This document shows positions 58,201 to 64,000 of a DNA stretch of 64,000 nucleotides, piece by piece; position 1 is the stretch's first letter; every line of letters starts with the position of its first letter. The position numbers and the translations under genes are program-made. The notes under the pieces are model-generated. The model searched no databases, was not told the DNA's origin, and worked only from the letters and a program-made list of their open reading frames with translations. Source of the DNA: Stromatinia cepivora (lineage: Eukaryota; Ascomycota; Leotiomycetes; Helotiales; Sclerotiniaceae); the NCBI GenBank assembly GCA_014898415.1, contig RCTD01000014.1, positions 1,364,001 through 1,428,000 on the forward strand. Direction: 5' to 3'.

Positions 58201-60460
58201 ATCTCGCCAGATGAATGCCCAAATGCCACGGAAGGTTTAATCTCGAGACTCTCTAAGAGATCAATCAAAGCAATCTGTATTGCGGTACAAATTGGCTGGC
58301 TGAATTCTGGTCTATTGATTCTGGAAGTGTCTTTATCCCGTGAAAGCTCGGCTGGGATAGGGGTAAGCTAGTGTAAACAAGACAACTGCTCGGCAAACAT
58401 ACCTTGGAGTGACCACAAGCATCCCATATCTTTGAGAAGCTCAGATATTTCTCTAAGACTTTGCTTAAAAACAGGAGCCTGAATATCTCCGCCCATCGCA
58501 TACCATTGAGCGCCTTGCCCTGTAAAACAGAATGCAAGCCGAGCCCGAGGAAGTGCACGTACCGCACGTGAAAACTTTATACCGGTTGTCAGATCGTTCT
58601 TAGAGCTGACTGTCGCAAATGACTTCCATAGTAGAGCGCTTCGTCGGTTGATCAAGGTGTAGCTCAGTCTACTCATGTATGAATCACTAAAATCATCCTT
58701 GTTCATTTGGGACCAGTGATCGTTGTATGCTGATTCGAGTCGCTTGATGCCACTTTCGTCTTGAGAAGAGAAGACTAACATCCTTCGAGTCTCCAAATGA
58801 TGGAAACCATTAGTCATGGGTCGTTGTTCGTGACTCGAATGGTTTGTTCCGTTTACTTGTGTGCGACTAACGGCCTCTTCTCGACGTTTAAGGTAACTAG
58901 CTGCGTCCTCCATTATCACGTGAGCATTTGTGCCACCGAATCCAAAGGAGTTTATAGAAAGACGACATAGGTTGTTTGAAGGCCATGGTGTGAGATCTTT
59001 TGGGAACTAAGGATCATAGGGTAAGTTTATGTTGCTCCGCCAATAGTTGCAAAGAAGGAGGTTACCTTTAAGTGAGGATGTTCGGCGACAATAGAATGAT
59101 TGACGTGTTCGAGTCCTGAAATTCCTGGAATCATTCTACGTTCAAGCATTAAGACGCTTTTAACGAGGCCAGCTATTCCACTGGTACCCTCCAAGTGACC
59201 TATGTTTGACTTGATAGTTCCTATAAGCAATGGAGAGTCAGCAGAGAGGCTGTGGCTAAACGCGTCGGCAATAGCTCCTGCTTCGATCGGGTCTATTGTT
59301 TCCATTAGTATTCCTCGTTTCACAGCTACTTATCCATACGCACCTCCGACCGGCGTTCCTGTTCCATGTGCCTCTACATATCGCGTCTGGCCCATATCTA
59401 ACCCAGCTTTGTGATAAACATCTCGGATGAGCTGCGCCTGAGCACCTCTGCTTGGTTGAACAATACCTGGTGTTCGTCCATCTTGGTTTGTTCCCGTGGC
59501 AAGAACAACAGCTCGTATGGCATCATTATCTTCAAGCGCATCGCTTAAGCGCTTCACTACTAAAACCCCAAATCCTTCACCACGGCCATAGCCGTTCGCC
59601 TTTTCATCAAAGCTCCAGCATCTTCCATCTGGCGACAGGAAATTTTGATTGTTCAATGACATAGCCATATCGGGACTTAAGAACAGATTGGAACCCGCCA
59701 CAATTGCCTATCACCACAGTTAGACTATTATTAAATCCTGCAGTCAACATTGGCATACCATGTTAGATTCTTTGTTACGTAGCCTCTCGCATGCTGTGTG
59801 GAATGCAACAAGAGTACTTGAACAAGCTGTATCCATATTGATGGATTCACCACGCAAATTAAAGTACCAACTGATACGATTAGCCAGCATATTAGCTGAA
59901 ACAGAACTTGCCGAATATTGGCCACCAAACTGAGGGTCTTTGGTAGAGAATGATTTGTAGTCATCTCCAAAGCTCCCTGTGTATACCGATGTGTTTGTAT
60001 TGGCCACTCTCTCCATTGATATTCCAGCTAAATCATGGTCAATGCTGGTCTCATGCAGTTGATATTGAAACATACCATTCTCCAGCGCTCGATATGTTAC
60101 CTCGAGCAATGTACGTGACTGTGGATCAATCTCCGCCGCTTCGTTTGGCCCGATTGTGAAGAACGGAGCATCAAATGCGCTTATATCCCCATTCAAAAAA
60201 TGAGCACCTTTCAGAGGAAACTGCATGCCTTAGTAACTATTCCTTTTGCAAAGTGGGAGCTTACTTACGGTGTTCAATCTTCCTGTATCTGGATCGTACA
60301 CGCCGTCAAAGTTTAGCCGACTCTCCGGGAATGACGACCATGCTGATCGACTGGCAGCTAGTCCCTTCCAGAGAGAGTCAGCAGTTTCCATACCTTGAGG
60401 AAACTTAAACGATAAGCCAATAATGGCCAATTGCTCCACTTTTGTGGAGGATTCAGCCAT
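52242..60460 (-). CDS. Highly reducing polyketide synthase (KS-AT-DH-MT-ER-KR-ACP)
   Basis: Nine exons (60,460-60,269; 60,220-59,759; 59,707-59,344; 59,292-59,066; 59,006-58,403; 58,351-58,192; 58,139-53,537; 53,486-53,166; 53,108-52,242) join in phase to 2,599 residues; the eight introns are 48-59 bp. KS: MDTACSS (Cys197), EAHGTGT (His332), KSNIGHLEG (His372). AT: GHSSGE (Ser663). DH: His1003 and Asp1201; the HxxxGxxxxP block reads [11 protein letters not shown], with Asn for Gly. [11 protein letters not shown] (about 1478-1486), apparently intact. [12 protein letters not shown] (about 2016). KR: GGLGGIG (2225-2231), Tyr2366. ACP: GVDSL (Ser2545). No thioesterase or other release domain follows. 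An iterative cytosolic enzyme making a reduced, C-methylated chain from malonyl-CoA, NADPH and SAM is expected; release would need a separate enzyme. The transporter at 62,211 is divergent. Confidence 0.95.
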
Positions 60461-61017
60461 GTCTGAAATGATTTTGCTAGATTTAAGAATTATAATGGGC
60501 TTGGGAGTCTGAGGTTCCCCTTTGAATTTATGATCAACTGGAATTGAAGTGTATGTAGGTTAGGAAATGAAGATTGGTTCAACAAGGAGAGAAGAAAGTG
60601 GTCGATGGAAGAGAGAAAAGGGGTGGATTTGGCGCCGAGAGACAAGGTGGCTAGAGATGATGCGGTGATTAGGTTCGAAGAGATAAAAAGTAGGAATGAG
60701 TGTGGGTTTGGTGATGAGTTTCAGTTTATGAAAGTTAAGGGGGGGGGGGTTTTTTTTTTAGCAATATTGATTAAAATAATGGAATGATGGAAGTTATTTC
60801 AAAGTGTTGTAAGCTACATAGTTTGGAATAGCAGTCGTCTTTACTGATATAAATCTAAATAGCCCCCAAACACTACACAACCAGCCTGGTAGATCTAGAT
60901 ATATGGCTGTGAAACAACTTGAAGGTCAGACAGATACCAGACGAGGATGTGAAATCTCCAGCTCGAATGCAATTCAACTGTAAACATCTCTGCACCTCGA
61001 AGAAATTTATGTCAAAT

Positions 61018-61506
61018 TCATCCTGTGTGAATCAACCTTGATATCTTTTCAGATAAAACCAATATTCCATCAAGCCTCAAAACATGAGTTCCTATATTGG
61101 TGGGAGAAATGTCATCAAAATTCATCCCACCGTAAGCCTTACCCCTTAAAGCATAGATCTTGGCAGGAGTAAAATGAATGGCTTTCCGCCCACTTTCCTC
61201 AGTCATACAATAATATATGCCTTGAAAGGTTCGAGATGGTTGATCATGCCGCCAGGGTATCTGAAATAGGAAGCGCTCGTCCCTACTTTGAGCACTAACG
61301 GTATCCGTATTCAACGCAGTCGGAGCCCCTTCTCGCCAAGAAACCCGTCCAATAGGAGCAATATCCGTGGTTTCTGCTGATGTTTTGCACGGACTTCCGC
61401 TGGACGTTTGCAAGTCACGGCGAAGCTGGCACCGGCAGGAACCGAATGCGGGGTTGATGATACGCTGACTGCATATATAAACCTCCGATACCAGCACGTA
61501 CCACAC
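61018..61506 (-). other. Possible exon or gene remnant, unknown product
   Basis: A 162-codon minus-strand open frame without an ATG at its 5' end. The first in-frame ATG is far inside and a TGA closes the frame a few codons upstream of 61,506. The encoded sequence is Thr/Ser-rich in the middle and ends in a more protein-like stretch (NFDDISPTNIGTHVLRLDGILVL). It may be the last exon of an unresolved gene, a gene remnant in the cluster, or chance. I recognise no family. Confidence 0.25.
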
Positions 61507-61729
61507 TTCTTTGCTAAAAGCTAATGATCATTCTTGGCTGTATCACACACCACCGTGCCCCTGAATAGGTGACGAAGTATCATTTATCGTACATAATATA
61601 CCTATACAAGTTTAGTTTCTGAACCTGGCAACATTTATTGATATCCAAGGGTGAAGTGTGTGGTGACATTCCATTCTTGATACAGATGCACCTGCACTAA
61701 TCGGACCGTATTATTTCAAAGATTGCAGA

Positions 61730-61755
61730 GGCACATTAAGGCACAGTATGGCACA
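61730..61755 (+). promoter_or_regulatory. Three GGCACA repeats at exact 10-bp spacing
   Basis: GGCACA occurs at 61,730-61,735, 61,740-61,745 and 61,750-61,755, one helical turn apart and on one DNA face. It lies between the divergent PKS and transporter genes, 475 bp before the transporter ATG. Spacing and position fit a binding site for a pathway regulator, but no factor with this site is known to me. Confidence 0.4.
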
Positions 61756-62210
61756 GCAGTCAGTGGTAGCTTACGAAAACAAAAGCAAAACGAATCGGAA
61801 ATTAATGGCCTTTGAAGGGCGAGGAGGAAGGGGGGAAGGGCTGAAGAGCAGCGAATATTAGATAAACACGGGTGATGCTTCGTAAGGCTGAGGCATATTC
61901 ACAGTACTTCAGTAAGGTCGTCTGACAAACGAGTTTCATGATTAACAAGATGTCACGCTGTGCCTTATAACAACATATAAATCGTTCAATTAGTCAAGCT
62001 TTTTCAACAAGGAAAAATACTTCATGTTATCTGTAATACATGTCAGTTAATGCAATACAATAATCAAGGGTGAAACGATATATACGATAGAATTATCAAG
62101 AAGAATTAAGTTATGTGAGCTTGGCGACAATTTGCTCAGCTCAGACGAACTCAATCGAACAGATTTTGCATCGCCGAAGTCTCTACACTATTTTTCTCGT
62201 TTGAAGAAAC

Positions 62211-64000
62211 ATGGCAAGCCTTGAAATTCTCATGACTGAGCAGCCCTCGGGCACAAGATCCCAATTTACCGCCTTTGAGAAAGACGCACCGGAAGATCTG
62301 AGAAACACCAGCGGTCGAGGTGCTCGTAATAATTTGCAGTACCTTTCTGGATGGCGGTTAAGTTTGCTCACTCTCGGGTCTGCTTGAAAGGTCGATAAGC
62401 ATGGAATTCCACTAATTTTGCAGCAGACTATGCCTGAGTCTCATGCTCTCTTCACTGGATATCACTATTGTTAGCACTGCTCTTGTCACTATCTCTGACG
62501 ATCTACATGCATTCAACCAGAGCAGTTGGATAGTGAACAGTTATTTGACTACATACTTTAGTAAGCTAACCCTGTTGCAATTCTGTATAATTTCTTACAT
62601 TTCAGGTGCTCTAATTATATGGGCCAAAATGAGTGATCTCGTTGGCCGTAAAATAATGCTCGTCGCCGCCATTGTGATATTTTTGGCGTTTTCAGGTGGC
62701 TGCGGGGGTGCTGCAACTAGTACTCAACTGTAAGGAACCCCAAAGCTTCAGTAATGCCACGATTTAACCACAAAACATAGAATCGCTTTCAGAGCCCTTC
62801 AAGGCATCGGGGGTGCTGGAATATTTAGTATGGTACCTATAATTGTGGCAGAGATGGTTGTCCCGGAGCAGTATGGGAAATTCAACGGCATCGTCTCGCT
62901 AGCACTGGCAATCAGTTTTCTACTTGGCCCAGTACTGGGAGGCGCAATTCCTCAGCATACAACATGGAGATGGATCTTTTTGATCAACTTGCCCATAGGC
63001 GTGGTAGGTTTAATTCTCGTACTGTTGGCGATGCCTGCAGGTTTTCCGGACAACAGACCATCTAAAGCCATCTTATTTTCGCCAAAGAAGAGTAATGTGC
63101 GGGGAGAGATCGACTATGTGGGATTCTTATTGCTCCCAACAGCTTGCGTTTTTCTTATCGTGGCTTTTGAAGAGGCTGGAGTAGCTTTTGCTTGGGATTC
63201 GGCCTTGGTAATCACTTTCTTGGTACTTGCCTTCGTTCTTCTTTGTCTGTTCTTCGCATGGCAAAGATTTCTGTTTCTGAGAAAATCTGCGAGACAACCC
63301 GTCATTCCATGGGTGTTCTTGAAAAACAGAGTTCTCATGGGTATCTATATGTAAGATCCACTCTGCACGAGCTATCATCTGGTAACTGACGCAAAATTAG
63401 ATATGCTCTCCTCTCAGGTGTCCCTTTTGTAACTCTAGTCATCGAGATCCCTCAGAGAGTCCAGAGCATTAGTAATACCTCGACCCTGATTGCAGGCGTT
63501 CGCGTATTACCCTACACGATGTCTATCGCTGTCGGTTCAGCAATCACGGGAGGCTTAACAGCAAAAGGCCGAATGCCTCCGATTTATGTGCTGATCGCGG
63601 CTACCGCACTGCAAACCCTTGGGACCGGACTACTGTACTCGATACCAGTAGAACCTTACATTCCAGCCAGCTTCTATGGGTATCAAGTGTTGGCAGGCAT
63701 GGGTGTCGGCTTGGGATTGACGACACTTTTGAACATAGCACCTTTCATTGTTGAGAAACAACTTCTAGGTATCTAAGGCTTTTGACAATGTATGCTTTTT
63801 TCAAAAACTAACAATGCTTTAGCTGTTGCACTCGGTGGTGTGACCCAAATGCGGATCCTTGGAGGAGCTATCGGCGTTGCAATTGCCACTAGTCTATTGA
63901 ACAACTCTGTCATATCAACTCTGGCCGATATCATACCTGCTGAGACAGTCAGCCACCTTCTTCAAAACATTTCTTCAATGTCTTCGCTGTCGTCGCATGA
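62211..64000 (+). CDS. MFS multidrug-type transporter (DHA2-like), partial at right edge
   Basis: Six exons (62,211-62,377; 62,427-62,560; 62,606-62,729; 62,781-63,350; 63,401-63,768; 63,823 onward) join in phase. The 3' end is outside the window. After a 50-residue hydrophilic N-terminus the first helix reads LCLSLMLSSLDITIVSTALVTI. Motif A reads WAKMSDLVGRK, followed by FRALQGIGGAGIFSMVPIIVAEM, a motif C-like block (LALAISFLLGPVLGGAI), then WRWIFLINLPIGVVGLILVL. The length and order suggest the 14-helix drug:proton antiporter group, common in fungal metabolite clusters as exporter or self-protection pumps. The first intron donor (GTCTGC) is weak; it is the only join that avoids an in-frame TGA and restores the helix. 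Its divergent position next to the PKS suggests that it exports the polyketide. Confidence 0.88.

Larger units (their letters stand above)
60461..62210. other. 1.75-kb divergent PKS / transporter intergenic region
   Basis: A shared upstream region of the PKS (-) and MFS transporter (+). It contains a 10-G plus 9-T homopolymer pair (60,740-60,758), a doubtful minus-strand open frame (61,018-61,506), an inverted CGG pair CGGACCG (61,702-61,708) and a phased GGCACA triplet (61,730-61,755). Confidence 0.6.

Noticed and set aside
1..64000. tRNA, rRNA or CRISPR features
   Set aside because: No A/B-box pair with a cloverleaf, no rRNA block and no spaced repeat array were seen by eye. A tRNAscan or Infernal run would be decisive.

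Overview
The window reads as nuclear DNA of a filamentous ascomycete (Pezizomycotina). The gene families and the very small introns (mostly 43-110 bp, with GTANGT-like donors and CTAAC-like branch points) fit a leotiomycete of the Botrytis/Sclerotinia kind. The genus is an inference, not something the sequence proves. Exon models below were built by hand from splice signals, reading phase and family conservation.

Region 1 (1 to about 9,340) is an AT-rich, gene-free block of retrotransposon remains saturated with C-to-T/G-to-A changes, as left by repeat-induced point mutation (RIP). A Ty1/copia-type pol remnant is split by a complete Ty3/gypsy chromovirus copy at 1793-8644. That copy has two 570-bp LTRs and a perfect 5-bp target duplication (CAAAG). 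The copia RNase H frame resumes exactly after the right-hand duplication. Region 2 (about 9,340-12,034) is a low-complexity border carrying three different tandem repeats.

Region 3 (12,035-52,000) is ordinary gene space: a LAS1-like rRNA-processing protein (-), a large disordered acidic protein (-), an 8.3-kb gene-free stretch, NAD kinase (+), a secreted aspartic protease (+), a DUF7053-type protein (-), an MFS hexose transporter (+), a RING protein (+), ribosomal protein uS14/S29 (-), a small hypothetical protein (+), TRAPP subunit Trs31 (-), a protein-kinase-like gene with an in-frame stop (+), a Pdr16-type Sec14 protein (-), DNA polymerase alpha subunit B (+, with MluI-box-like sites in its promoter), eIF2B delta (+), a small probable complex I subunit (-) and a Shg1/COMPASS-type protein with a long RD/RS-rich tail (+).

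Region 4 (52,242-64,000) starts a secondary-metabolite locus. It holds a 2,599-residue highly reducing polyketide synthase (KS-AT-DH-MT-ER-KR-ACP, minus strand, 9 exons) and a divergently transcribed MFS transporter that runs off the right edge. The 1.75 kb between them holds a 10-bp-phased triple direct repeat that is a candidate regulator site. The PKS-transporter pair is the most likely undescribed pathway here. No tailoring enzyme lies inside the window, so any further cluster genes would be to the right.
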